A DNA stretch of 11,414 nucleotides from CAYRPN01 sp964426135 (lineage in GTDB: Bacteria > Planctomycetota > Phycisphaerae > Phycisphaerales > Phycisphaeraceae): contig CAYRPN010000162.1 of the NCBI GenBank assembly GCA_964426135.1, positions 1-11,414 on the forward strand, given 5' to 3'. Both the position numbers and the translations under genes were made by a program. The notes beneath the pieces are model-generated. The model worked only from the letters and a program-made list of their open reading frames with translations. It was not told where the DNA came from and searched no databases. This document shows positions 1 through 6,176 of the stretch, piece by piece (position 1 is the stretch's first letter; each line of letters begins with the position of its first letter).

Positions 1-54
1 CCCCCAGCAGACTGGGGGAGAGGGGACCAAGCCCCCGGAAAATTGGGCACACCC
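1..54 (+). repeat. Left copy of contig-terminal inverted repeat (palindromic)
   Basis: Positions 2-54 match the reverse complement of 11362-11414 at 52 of 53 positions; the only mismatch is at 45. Positions 1-18 fold as a hairpin with 7-bp arms (CCCCCAG / CTGGGGG) and a CAGA loop. The following GAGAGGGG suggests a longer palindrome whose outer arm (CCCCTCT) is cut off by the contig start. The right end is cut at the equivalent place, so this is best read as a dispersed palindromic repeat at which assembly stopped. No transposase is present. Confidence 0.85.
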
Positions 55-551
55 GATTGCCACGGCGTGCCCCTCCTTTGCGGCAAGCCCCATCCGCGTC
101 GTTTAGCCGTCGAGCCTTGCTCGACGCGACTCCTTCATCGCCCGCAGGTTCCATCCAAGTGGCCGGCCACCTACCCCGGGGTGGCCAAAAACGCGTCTAA
201 CTCATGCCCCCGCAATTCCTTGTGCATCCGACTGCCAGAAAGGTAGGACACTTTCCGGCCACATTTTCCGGCCGCTCCTTCCCATTGAGTTCCAACTGAA
301 AACATGTCAAAGAACAACGCGGCACCGCAGTCGGGCCGTCGCCATGACTACCTTACATTGCCCGATCTCCGCGGAGAGTTACAGTCCGACGCTCGTCCGC
401 ACCTGACGCCAGGGAGGCACATGCACGGAGCGTCCCATGCGAGCCCGTGGTCGGAGCCGCGAAACGTCGGCGAGCGATTGACCGGGCGTGCGAGGGAACC
501 TTGCTCCGACGAAGCACGATTTCCGAGCCATTTCAAAGTCCGCGCGCCCAG
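55..551. other. Gene-free stretch with small hairpins
   Basis: I see no supported gene here. Open frames exist on both strands, but they are rich in Arg, Pro and Ser, have no recognisable motif and overlap each other, as expected of GC-rich noncoding DNA. Structure that can be seen: a hairpin at 108-126, a perfect 12-bp palindrome at 159-170 (GTGGCCGGCCAC), a repeated TTTCCGGCC near 253-274, and a long-loop stem pairing 450-457 with 503-510 (GTCGGAGC / GCTCCGAC). These look like decayed repeats downstream of the cyclase gene. Confidence 0.5.
102..126 (+). repeat. TTAG-headed hairpin (REP-like)
   Basis: TTTAGC stands immediately before an 8-bp stem (CGTCGAGC / GCTCGACG, 108-115 and 119-126) with a CTT loop. 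The stem sequence is unrelated to the other repeats of the window, but the TTAG(C) motif on the 5' side is shared with two other hairpin families here. Bacterial REP elements also carry a conserved tetranucleotide 5' of the hairpin. Confidence 0.45.
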
Positions 552-622
552 CCGGGGCTTCCGCCGAGCCTTCAGCCCCAGCCACTCGGAAAAGTTCTCC
601 TGTTCGGAGCCGGGGGCTAATG
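552..622 (+). repeat. Composite hairpin repeat, copy A
   Basis: This is one of four longer copies of a repeat of about 70 bp. It starts CCGGGGCTTCCGCCGAGCC, continues through AGCCCCAGCCACTCGG, and ends CGGAGCCGGGGGCTAA. It aligns with 11288-11355 in the same orientation, with 11153-11222 inverted, and partly with 10684-10740. Its right end is the same sequence as the short hairpin repeats at 2971, 3106 and 10168. The TAG stop codon of the cyclase gene on the minus strand (617-619) lies inside this copy. Confidence 0.75.
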
Positions 623-2746
623 GCCAGGCGTTCGCGCGTTCAGCCATCGCCCCATCGCCATGATGGGGAAGTAGAGGCGGTAGAGGTGGTAGCGGAGGTA
701 GAAGACTTTGGGGAAGCCGGTGCCGGTGAACCAGTCTTCGCGCCAGGTGCCGGTGGTTAGTTGCGTGTCGCAGAGCCAGCGCAGCGCGCGGTGCAGGTGC
801 GGATCGTCGGGCCCGCACAGCGCCAGCAGCGACATGGCGGCCCACGCGGTCTGGCTGGCGGTGGCGGGGCCGGTGCCCATGAGGTTGCGGTCTTCGTAGG
901 AGTTAGCGGTTTCGCCGAAGGAGCCGTCGGTCTGCTGGATGGATTTGAGCCATCGCGCCGCCTGGGCGAGCGAGGGTTCGTGCATATCGACGCCGACGTT
1001 TTTCAAACCGCCGACGACCTGCCAGGTGCCGTAGATGTAGTTGACGCCCCATCGTCCGAACCAGCAGCCCTCGCGCTCCTGGCGTGACTGAATGAATCGG
1101 ATGGCGCGATCGACGGCGGGATGACCGGCGCGGTAGCCGTGGTGGCCGAGGCATTCAAGCGTGCGGCCGGTGATGTCGGGGCAGCTTGGATCCTGGATGG
1201 CGTTGTGGTCGGCAAAGGGAACCGCTTCGAGAATCGCGCGATCGCGCGTGCGGTCAAACGCCGCCCACCCGCCGTCGTCATTCTGCATCGCGAGCACCCA
1301 GGCGACGCCGCGGGAGGAGGCGGAAAGAAGAGATTTCGGATTTGGGATTTCGGATTTCGGATTTGCGATTCCATCGGGCGTCGGGTCGGCGGCGCCATTA
1401 CCCAAATCCGCAATCCGCAATCCGCAATCCGAAATCCCCTGGCTTCCCAAATCCGAAATCCGAAATCCGAAATCCGAAATCTCCTGGCCTTCTCCGATTC
1501 TCTTCAGCGCCATCGCCACCATCACCGTGTCGTCCACGTCCGGGTACCACGGGTTGTTGTATTCGAAGAACCAGCCGCTGGGCTCGACCTTTTTCTTGAC
1601 GTTGTCCACCCAGTCCACGGGCCTCCGGCATTCCTTGCTCAAGAGCCAGTCGCCGCAGCGCCGCACGCGCTCATCGCGATGGTCATAGCCCGCATCCGCC
1701 AGAGCGTACGCGGCGATGCCCGTGTCCCACACCGGGCTGAAACAAGGTTGCAGCCGAATCTGCTGCTTCGCCTCGTCGACGATCATCAGGTCGTCCAGAT
1801 CCTTGTGCGCTTTTTTGATCAGCGGATGATCGTCGCTCCACCCCATGATGCGCAGCGCCACGAGGATGTAGACCATCGGCGGGAAAATCGCGCCCAGCCC
1901 GTCACTGCCCTCCACGTGCTTCACCATCCAGTCCACCATCTTCTCCATCGCACGCTTGCGCCATGGAGTCCCGACGCGGTCGACGAACTTGAGCACTTTG
2001 TCGATCAGCAGAAACGCCTTGGTCCAGAACGGGCTTTCGCCGGCGTTCGGATTCGTCGTCACCAGCGTGTGCCGGGCATGCTGATCGAGATAGAGTTCGT
2101 CGATCCCGAGCTCCCGTGAAATCTTCCGCAGCGGATGCTTCGTCACCACGATCGACAGCGGCAGGATCATCGTCCGCGTCCAGGCGCTGACGTGCGGCAA
2201 ACTGAAGTAAAACCACTTCGGCAGGTACACGATCTCCGGCGGAATCGACGGGCACGCGTTGAAACTCACCTGCCCCAGGCACGCGAAATAAAATTTCGTG
2301 AAGCTGTTGCACTTCTCGGCGCCGCCCAGTTCCAGAATGCGCTTCTTCGCCCGCAGCATGTGCGGCGCGTCCGGCGAATCGCCCATCAGTTTCAGCGCAA
2401 AGTACCCCTTCACGCACGCGCTGATGTCGGGTCCGGAGCCGGGATACTGGCCCCACGTGCCGTCTTCGCGCTGCTGGGCGCGGAGGTAATTGGCGACCCA
2501 AGGCAGGCGCGAATCTTTTTCCTGTTCGATGATCCACTTCAGCAGGATGTACTCGCTCTGCAGGATCGAATCGCCTTCCAGTTCCGCGCACCAGTGGCCG
2601 TCGGGCTTCTGCAGCGAAAAAAGATGATCGACCGCGGCATCGAGCTTGCCTCGCACCAGGGCGCGCAGCTCGTGGGTCGCGGGGGCCGCGGCGTCGGCGT
2701 CGGGGCTTGCGGCAGCGTGAATCGTGGCGGTTTCGGCGGGCTTCAT
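617..2746 (-). CDS. shc: Squalene-hopene cyclase
   Basis: A 709-residue membrane-associated triterpene cyclase that turns squalene into hopene/hopanol, the first committed step to hopanoid lipids. The catalytic DXDD motif is present as DVDD at residues 403-406 (YPDVDDT). QW-type repeats are visible near residues 45-52, 91-98, 487-494, 554-562, 603-610 and 661-668, and the C-terminal region (FPKVFYLRYHLYRLYFP) is typical of the family. The chosen ATG at 2746 has GAGGTG nine bases upstream (2756-2761). The frame stays open to 3001, but that extension is translated repeat DNA (PPAEPGA, SRKGAKLAK) and is rejected. Oddities: residues about 421-474 are an insertion of translated heptad repeats just after the active-site segment, and the stop codon comes from a dispersed repeat. 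No other hopanoid genes (hpn) are adjacent. The family call is secure; whether the enzyme tolerates the insert is inferred from the intact sequence on both sides. Confidence 0.95.
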   Translation of the reverse strand: MKPAETATIHAAASPDADAAAPATHELRALVRGKLDAAVDHLFSLQKPDGHWCAELEGDSILQSEYILLKWIIEQEKDSRLPWVANYLRAQQREDGTWGQYPGSGPDISACVKGYFALKLMGDSPDAPHMLRAKKRILELGGAEKCNSFTKFYFACLGQVSFNACPSIPPEIVYLPKWFYFSLPHVSAWTRTMILPLSIVVTKHPLRKISRELGIDELYLDQHARHTLVTTNPNAGESPFWTKAFLLIDKVLKFVDRVGTPWRKRAMEKMVDWMVKHVEGSDGLGAIFPPMVYILVALRIMGWSDDHPLIKKAHKDLDDLMIVDEAKQQIRLQPCFSPVWDTGIAAYALADAGYDHRDERVRRCGDWLLSKECRRPVDWVDNVKKKVEPSGWFFEYNNPWYPDVDDTVMVAMALKRIGEGQEISDFGFRISDLGSQGISDCGLRIADLGNGAADPTPDGIANPKSEIPNPKSLLSASSRGVAWVLAMQNDDGGWAAFDRTRDRAILEAVPFADHNAIQDPSCPDITGRTLECLGHHGYRAGHPAVDRAIRFIQSRQEREGCWFGRWGVNYIYGTWQVVGGLKNVGVDMHEPSLAQAARWLKSIQQTDGSFGETANSYEDRNLMGTGPATASQTAWAAMSLLALCGPDDPHLHRALRWLCDTQLTTGTWREDWFTGTGFPKVFYLRYHLYRLYFPIMAMGRWLNARTPGH
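1331..1486. repeat. Heptad (TTTCGGA/TCCGAAA) inverted repeat block inside shc
   Basis: A left block (about 1331-1372) repeats GGATTTC in one orientation, and a right block (about 1403-1482) repeats AATCCGA/AATCCGC in the other, so the two can pair as a long imperfect hairpin around a unique GC-rich middle. The right block has two sub-blocks, each ending in a related sequence (ATCCCCTGGCTTCC and ATCTCCTGGCCTTC). On the minus strand it is read in frame as ISDFGFRISDLG and NPKSEIPNPKS. The block has no counterpart in the cyclase family at this place, between the DXDD segment and the next QW motif. Confidence 0.85.
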
Positions 2747-2755
2747 GTTGATCGA

Positions 2756-2761
2756 CACCTC
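2756..2761 (-). promoter_or_regulatory. Ribosome binding site of shc
   Basis: GAGGTG on the minus strand, nine bases before the ATG at 2746. It favours this start over the open extension upstream, which consists of repeat-derived sequence. Confidence 0.6.
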
Positions 2762-2870
2762 ATGCGGCACCGCGAAAGATATCACATCCGCCCGGGCCGG
2801 ACAGCGCGGGCGATTCGCCGTCAGGCACTGCGCATCAATGAGTTGAACAGGTCGATTCCTGGGCTGAATG

Positions 2871-2935
2871 TCGCGCAAAGGCGCAAGGCTCGCCAAGGCA
2901 GCGGATTTCTTCGCGAGCTTTGCGCCTTTGCGCGA
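2871..2935. repeat. 23-bp inverted repeat (MITE-like fragment)
   Basis: Arms 2871-2893 and 2913-2935 match at 22 of 23 positions (TCGCGCAAAGGCGCAA.GCTCGC), around a 19-bp loop. Translated on either strand it gives peptides such as SRKGAKLAK and ASFAPLRE, a kind of peptide I have seen as an annotation artefact in many bacterial genomes. It lies in the divergent spacer between shc and msrB and would form a strong hairpin in either transcript. No transposase or clear target duplication is seen. Confidence 0.75.
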
Positions 2936-2970
2936 GACTCCATCATTCAGGTTATTCGCGCGCCGCCCCT

Positions 2971-2997
2971 TAGCCCCCGGCTCCGCCGGGGGAACCT
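2971..2997 (-). repeat. Short hairpin repeat, copy E
   Basis: TTAG followed by the hairpin CCCCCGGC-TCC-GCCGGGGG (2974-2992). It is the right half of the composite repeat, in inverted orientation relative to copy A. It faces copy F at 3102-3128, about 110 bp away, in opposite orientation. Confidence 0.75.
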
Positions 2998-3101
2998 CCA
3001 CAACAACCGTCAGGGCCGATTATCGGTGCGGCCTGCCAAGCCTCGACGTTGCGTCCCGATTGCACTAGGTGTGGTGAATCGAGAGTTGCTGTTGTCGTCG
3101 G

Positions 3102-3128
3102 TTTTCCCCCGGCGGAGCCGGGGGCTAA
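3102..3128 (+). repeat. Short hairpin repeat, copy F
   Basis: CCCCCGGC-GGA-GCCGGGGG (3106-3124) followed by CTAA. It is the mirror image of copy E, so 2971-3128 has the layout of a pair of inverted REP sequences, as described for REPINs. It lies about 55 bp before the msrB start and would be in its leader if transcription starts upstream. Confidence 0.75.
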
Positions 3129-3180
3129 CGGCGGTCGTTCTGCCGTGACGCGAATCGCTTGCGAGCCTATCATTTCGAGC

Positions 3181-3816
3181 ATGAAACTCGCCTCCATCCC
3201 AGCGTTGTCGTTTGTTCTTTCTTCCGTTCTCTGCGTCGCGGCCTGCGACCAGGCGAAGACGCACAAGGCACCCGACGCCGTCCCGTCTGCTGCCGCGACG
3301 AATGCCCCGGCGACGAACAGCGCCGACGTAAAGCCCACCAAGGAACCCGCCATGCCCGAAAAAGCCGAGAAGGTCGAGAAGCTCGTTCGCAGCGAAGAGG
3401 AATGGAAAAAGCAACTCACCGCGGAGGAGTATTACGTGCTGCGCAGGAAGGGCACGGAGCGGCCGTTTGTGAACAAGTACGACGAACACTTCGAGCCGGG
3501 CTCGTATCAGTGCGCCGGCTGCGGGCTGGAGCTTTTCACCAGCGACACCAAGTTCAACAGCGGTTGCGGCTGGCCGGCGTTTTATGCGTCCAAGGCGGGC
3601 GATCGCGTCAAGCTCCACCGAGACCTTTCCGCAGGCATGATCCGCATCGAGGTGACCTGCGCCCGCTGCGACGGCCACCTGGGCCACATCTTCGACGACG
3701 CCCCGCAAACCCCCACCGGGCAGCGCTACTGCATCAACTCGGTTTCGATCAAGTTCGTGCCCAAGCCGAAGACCAGCGCCGGGACAACGGACAAGACAGG
3801 CGAAAAGCCCAAGTGA
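3181..3816 (+). CDS. msrB: Peptide-methionine (R)-S-oxide reductase, predicted lipoprotein
   Basis: A 211-residue MsrB, which reduces methionine-R-sulfoxide in oxidised proteins. Residues 1-22 form a lipoprotein signal with a lipobox-like VAAC, so Cys22 would be lipidated and the enzyme would act outside the cytoplasm. A spacer of about 40 residues rich in Ala, Pro and Lys follows. The MsrB fold then shows the two zinc-binding CxxC pairs (CAGC, CARC), GCGWPAF, GHLGHIFDD, and the catalytic cysteine in RYCINSVSIKF. The ATG at 3181 is chosen because it begins the signal peptide; the open frame back to 3049 is repeat-derived. The stop is only 12 bp from the convergent stop of the PIN-prepilin gene. 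An ordinary short C-terminal tail rich in Lys and Thr ends the protein. Family assignment is firm; the extracytoplasmic location is predicted from the signal sequence. Confidence 0.93.
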   Translation: MKLASIPALSFVLSSVLCVAACDQAKTHKAPDAVPSAAATNAPATNSADVKPTKEPAMPEKAEKVEKLVRSEEEWKKQLTAEEYYVLRRKGTERPFVNKYDEHFEPGSYQCAGCGLELFTSDTKFNSGCGWPAFYASKAGDRVKLHRDLSAGMIRIEVTCARCDGHLGHIFDDAPQTPTGQRYCINSVSIKFVPKPKTSAGTTDKTGEKPK

Positions 3817-3828
3817 TCTGCCGGCATG

Positions 3829-4884
3829 TCACGGCACCGTCGGCGGGCACTGGGCGCGGTTGATGCGGTCGAGGTCGACGTTGCCCGGGTCAGGCAGGAA
3901 GTACGCTATCCAGATGCCTGTGTTCGCATCGCGCCAAGGCCAGAACGCCGCGCTGCCGTCGGTGAAGGTCATGTTCGCTCCGCGCGGATGCCGGGCGGAG
4001 ATCACGTTCCACCATTCGCCGGTCCTCACGGCGAAGTGCTCGTTGTCGATGCTGATTTCGTGCTCCTCCACCATCCAGAGCGTTTGCGCCGGCCTTGGAA
4101 CCTTCGATCGCTTGGGCCAGTTCTGATAGAGCAGATACGCATTGACGCTGTAACTGCGGCCCTTGGGATTCGGGCGCATTTCACCCGACGGGCAAAGCAG
4201 CGCCTCGGCCGGCAGCTCCGCGCCGCGCCAGGTGCGCAGCGTGGTGATCGGCGTCAGCGTGTTGAACCAGCCCGGCCAGTACTCCGTGTGATCGCTCAGA
4301 TATGCCTCGGTCGCGAAGCTGATCTGCTTCATCTGGCTCATGCACGACGCCTGCCGGGCGCGCTCGCGGGCGGAACCCAGGCTCGGCAGCAGCAGCGCGA
4401 TCAAGAGCGCGATGATCGACACGACCACCAGCAGTTCGATCAGCGTGAAGGCGCGGCTGCCTCGCGGCCTCCACGCTTTTCCGTAGCCGCGCAGGATGCG
4501 CAGATACTCGTTCATGCTGACGATCCGGACGCCCTCATACGGATGCAGGTCCAGCAAATGCTCGTCATTCGTCACGAGATAATCCACGCCGGCCGCCAGC
4601 GCAGCCCGAAGAATCGTATCGTCGTCGCGGTCTGACTGAACCTGGTGGCGTGAGGGCGGCGCCTCGACGATCTGCGATCTGAAGATAACCCGTCGCACCG
4701 TGTTCTCGGTGTCTTTGGTTGGAATGCCCAGTTTCTCGCCCAGGACGCGGCGGAGTTCGTCAAGCTGTGCGTCGCTCGTGAAAATCCGCCAGCGGAGAGA
4801 CCGGGTGGATTCGACGATGAAAGCGGCAGCCCCGCCGGCGATTCGCTCGGCAATGTACACGTTGGTGTCGAACAACACCTTCAT
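3829..4884 (-). CDS. PIN-domain nuclease fused to H-X9-DG prepilin-type protein
   Basis: One open frame of 351 residues holds two complete proteins. Residues 1-132 are a PIN domain of the kind found as toxin-antitoxin toxins: FDTNVYI with Asp6, Glu43 in DELRRVL, the acidic cluster Asp87-89, and Asp107 in YLVTNDEHLL, so the presumed metal-binding acidic set is intact. Residues 133-145 are a basic linker (YGKAWRPRGSRA). From Phe146 follows a prepilin N-terminus, FTLIELLVVVSIIALL, with Glu at +5 (Glu150) and Ala145 at -1. The C-terminal part has the H-X9-DG motif (His299, Asp309-Gly310) of planctomycete-type pseudopilins. The start overlaps the antitoxin stop as ATGA. An alternative is that the pilin is also made from an internal ATG at 4515 (Met124), giving a normal 22-residue basic leader, although no strong ribosome site precedes it. 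Domain calls are secure; whether the fusion is functional, recent or an assembly chimera cannot be seen. Confidence 0.88.
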   Translation of the reverse strand: MKVLFDTNVYIAERIAGGAAAFIVESTRSLRWRIFTSDAQLDELRRVLGEKLGIPTKDTENTVRRVIFRSQIVEAPPSRHQVQSDRDDDTILRAALAAGVDYLVTNDEHLLDLHPYEGVRIVSMNEYLRILRGYGKAWRPRGSRAFTLIELLVVVSIIALLIALLLPSLGSARERARQASCMSQMKQISFATEAYLSDHTEYWPGWFNTLTPITTLRTWRGAELPAEALLCPSGEMRPNPKGRSYSVNAYLLYQNWPKRSKVPRPAQTLWMVEEHEISIDNEHFAVRTGEWWNVISARHPRGANMTFTDGSAAFWPWRDANTGIWIAYFLPDPGNVDLDRINRAQCPPTVP

Positions 4885-5084
4885 CGCCCATATCGTACCG
4901 ACATGACCGCGTCATCAATGGTCTTCTGCGTGATGCCGCGCGCCTTGGCGAGCTTGCGCATCGCCGCGGTGGCCGTCTTCCACTGGCGCTCTTCCATGCG
5001 CACCAGCTCGCGCTGCAGGACAGAACGCTCCTTGTCGGAGAGACTGGCAATCTGCTTAAGAACGTGACGAACGGCTGCGGTCAT
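4881..5084 (-). CDS. Small antitoxin-like protein paired with the PIN gene
   Basis: A 67-residue protein just upstream of the PIN gene, its TGA overlapping the next ATG as ATGA, the usual tight coupling of antitoxin and toxin. It is predicted helical and charged: SLSDKERSVLQREL near residues 14-27 resembles the helix of addiction-module components, and the C-terminal segment KLAKARGITQKTIDDAV (44-60) looks like the toxin-wrapping tail seen in antitoxins of PIN systems. The ATG at 5084 is chosen because GAGG stands eight bases upstream; the frame is open further, to 5174, but the extension is basic and unstructured. The antitoxin role is inferred mainly from position, size and overlap. No clear DNA-binding domain is visible, so autoregulation is uncertain. 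Confidence 0.72.
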   Translation of the reverse strand: MTAAVRHVLKQIASLSDKERSVLQRELVRMEERQWKTATAAMRKLAKARGITQKTIDDAVMSVRYGR

Positions 5085-5181
5085 TTGCGATCCTCGCGAG
5101 AAAACGACGAAGGCATTATAGCCGCGCGAAGTCGTCCTCCGACGGCTTGGCCGCACGTCCCCATCGCGTCGCACTGTTCAC

Positions 5182-5937
5182 TCATTTCTCGCCCAACAGT
5201 TCCTTCAACTTCCCCTCAATCGCGTCCGCCCAGATCTGGTAGCCCTTGGGCGACAGGTGGAGGAAGTCAGGCATGACGTCCTTGGGCAGCATGCCGCCGT
5301 CGGCGAGGAATTTGGGGCCGATGTCCATGTAGAAAATGCTCTTGTCGTCGGCGAGCTTGCTGACGATCTCGTTGACCTTGGCGATTTTCTCGCGCTGGGG
5401 ATTGGGCTTTTCGCCGCGCGGGAACACGGCCAGCACGAGCAGCTTGGTGTTGGGCAGGCGCAGGCGCAGCTTTTTCACAATGGCGGTGATGCCGTCGGCG
5501 ATTTCCTCCGCGGTGTTGTCGTCGCGGTTGGAGTTGTTGGTGCCGATCATGATGACGGCCGCCTTGGGGTTGACGCCGTCGATGTTGCCGTTGTCCAGCC
5601 GCCAGAGCACGTGCTGCGTGCGGTCGCCGCCGATGCCCAGGTTCAACGCCTTGCGCGGGGCGTAGTGCTTGGCCCAGACGTCCTTGCCGTTGCCTTCCCA
5701 GCCCTGCGTGATGGAATCGCCGATCATCAGGAGCTGCGTGTCCTTCGTCGCCTTGGCGCGCTCGTTGATCAGGTCGTGCCGCTTCATCCAGTTCTTGTCG
5801 CGCGGCGCCGGCGTGGTGGCGCTGTTGCCCGCGGGCTTGGGCGCTTCCTTCTTGTCTTTCTCCTCCGCGCGGACGAAACCGGCAACGGTCAGAGACAAAA
5901 CAAGGACGAGTGAGAACGTGGACCAAGGGCGCGACAT
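5182..5937 (-). CDS. Secreted SGNH/GDSL-family hydrolase
   Basis: A 251-residue predicted secreted esterase/lipase-like hydrolase. Residues 1-24 are a Sec signal peptide ending VRA, followed by a Lys/Glu/Pro/Ala-rich linker to about residue 45. The four SGNH blocks are in order: GDSITQGW with nucleophile Ser75, GIGGD around Gly103, GTNN with Asn134, and DFLHLSPKGY with Asp224 and His227. The layout resembles the PAF-acetylhydrolase-like GDSL proteins common in planctomycetes, many of which act on acetylated sugars, but the substrate cannot be read from the sequence. The start at 5937 has GGAG about eight bases upstream and leads directly into the signal peptide. It is followed after 97 bp by the antitoxin-like gene on the same strand, so a shared transcript is possible but not shown. 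Confidence 0.93.
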   Translation of the reverse strand: MSRPWSTFSLVLVLSLTVAGFVRAEEKDKKEAPKPAGNSATTPAPRDKNWMKRHDLINERAKATKDTQLLMIGDSITQGWEGNGKDVWAKHYAPRKALNLGIGGDRTQHVLWRLDNGNIDGVNPKAAVIMIGTNNSNRDDNTAEEIADGITAIVKKLRLRLPNTKLLVLAVFPRGEKPNPQREKIAKVNEIVSKLADDKSIFYMDIGPKFLADGGMLPKDVMPDFLHLSPKGYQIWADAIEGKLKELLGEK

Positions 5938-6033
5938 GCGATGCTCCAGTGAATGAATGGACCTGATGTGAACAGCCGCGATGGCGGCACGCAGGGTATT
6001 GGCGCAGGTGGAGTGTTTGTAACGATTCGTCGT

Positions 6034-6062
6034 TTAGCGGAAACGCCGAAGGCGTCTGGCGG
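6034..6062 (+). repeat. Single copy of the TTAGCGGAAACGCC hairpin repeat
   Basis: TTAGCGGAAACGCCGAAGGCGTCTGGCGG-type sequence. It differs by one base (GAA for GCA in the loop) from the core of the 48-bp tandem repeats at 8546-8689, more than 2.5 kb away. The stem is ACGCC/GGCGT, with TTAGC on the 5' side. Confidence 0.7.
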
Positions 6063-6063
6063 T

Positions 6064-6143
6064 CGGGGCGGCCGGTGTTCGCGCGGGGCGGCCGGTGTTC
6101 GCACGGGGCGGCAGGTGTTCGCGCGGGGCGGCAGGCCGGGCCG
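6064..6143 (+). repeat. 20-bp tandem repeat, about 3.6 copies
   Basis: Units begin at 6064, 6084, 6104 and 6124 with the consensus CGGGGCGGCCGGTGTTCGCG; later units have GGCAGG in place of GGCCGG, and the fourth is partial. The array lies in the 239-bp spacer between the SGNH gene start and the 3' end of the metallo-hydrolase gene. Unit number may vary between strains because such arrays slip. No coding role is seen. Confidence 0.75.
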
Positions 6144-6156
6144 CTTGAAGCGGCCC
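6138..6156 (-). terminator. Hairpin downstream of the metallo-hydrolase gene
   Basis: GGGCCGC-TTGAA-GCGGCCC, a 7-bp GC stem (extendable to 9) with a small loop, 21 bp beyond the stop of the metallo-hydrolase gene. There is no T-tract, so it is a weak candidate for a rho-independent terminator; it may simply be another repeat hairpin. Confidence 0.35.
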
Positions 6157-6176
6157 CGCCGTTGGCGGCGATTCGC

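Noticed and set aside
304..663. A 119-codon plus-strand open frame downstream of shc
   Set aside because: Its second half is the composite repeat and the antisense end of shc, it has no motif, and it overlaps other equally good random frames.
1331..1486. Possible CRISPR-like or origin iterons in the heptad block
   Set aside because: The repeats are contiguous 7-mers in two opposite blocks within a coding frame; no initiator gene or DnaA-box cluster is nearby.
1121..2119. A 332-codon open frame on the plus strand across shc
   Set aside because: It is the antisense shadow of a clearly assigned cyclase in GC-rich DNA; its His/Arg/Val-rich sequence has no domain.
617..2746. A hopanoid biosynthetic cluster
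   Set aside because: Only the cyclase is present; the neighbours have no link to hopanoid synthesis or squalene supply.
2747..3001. An 85-residue N-terminal extension of the cyclase up to 3001
   Set aside because: It is translated repeat DNA (PPAEPGA, SRKGAKLAK), and a good ribosome site precedes the ATG at 2746, where family-like sequence begins.
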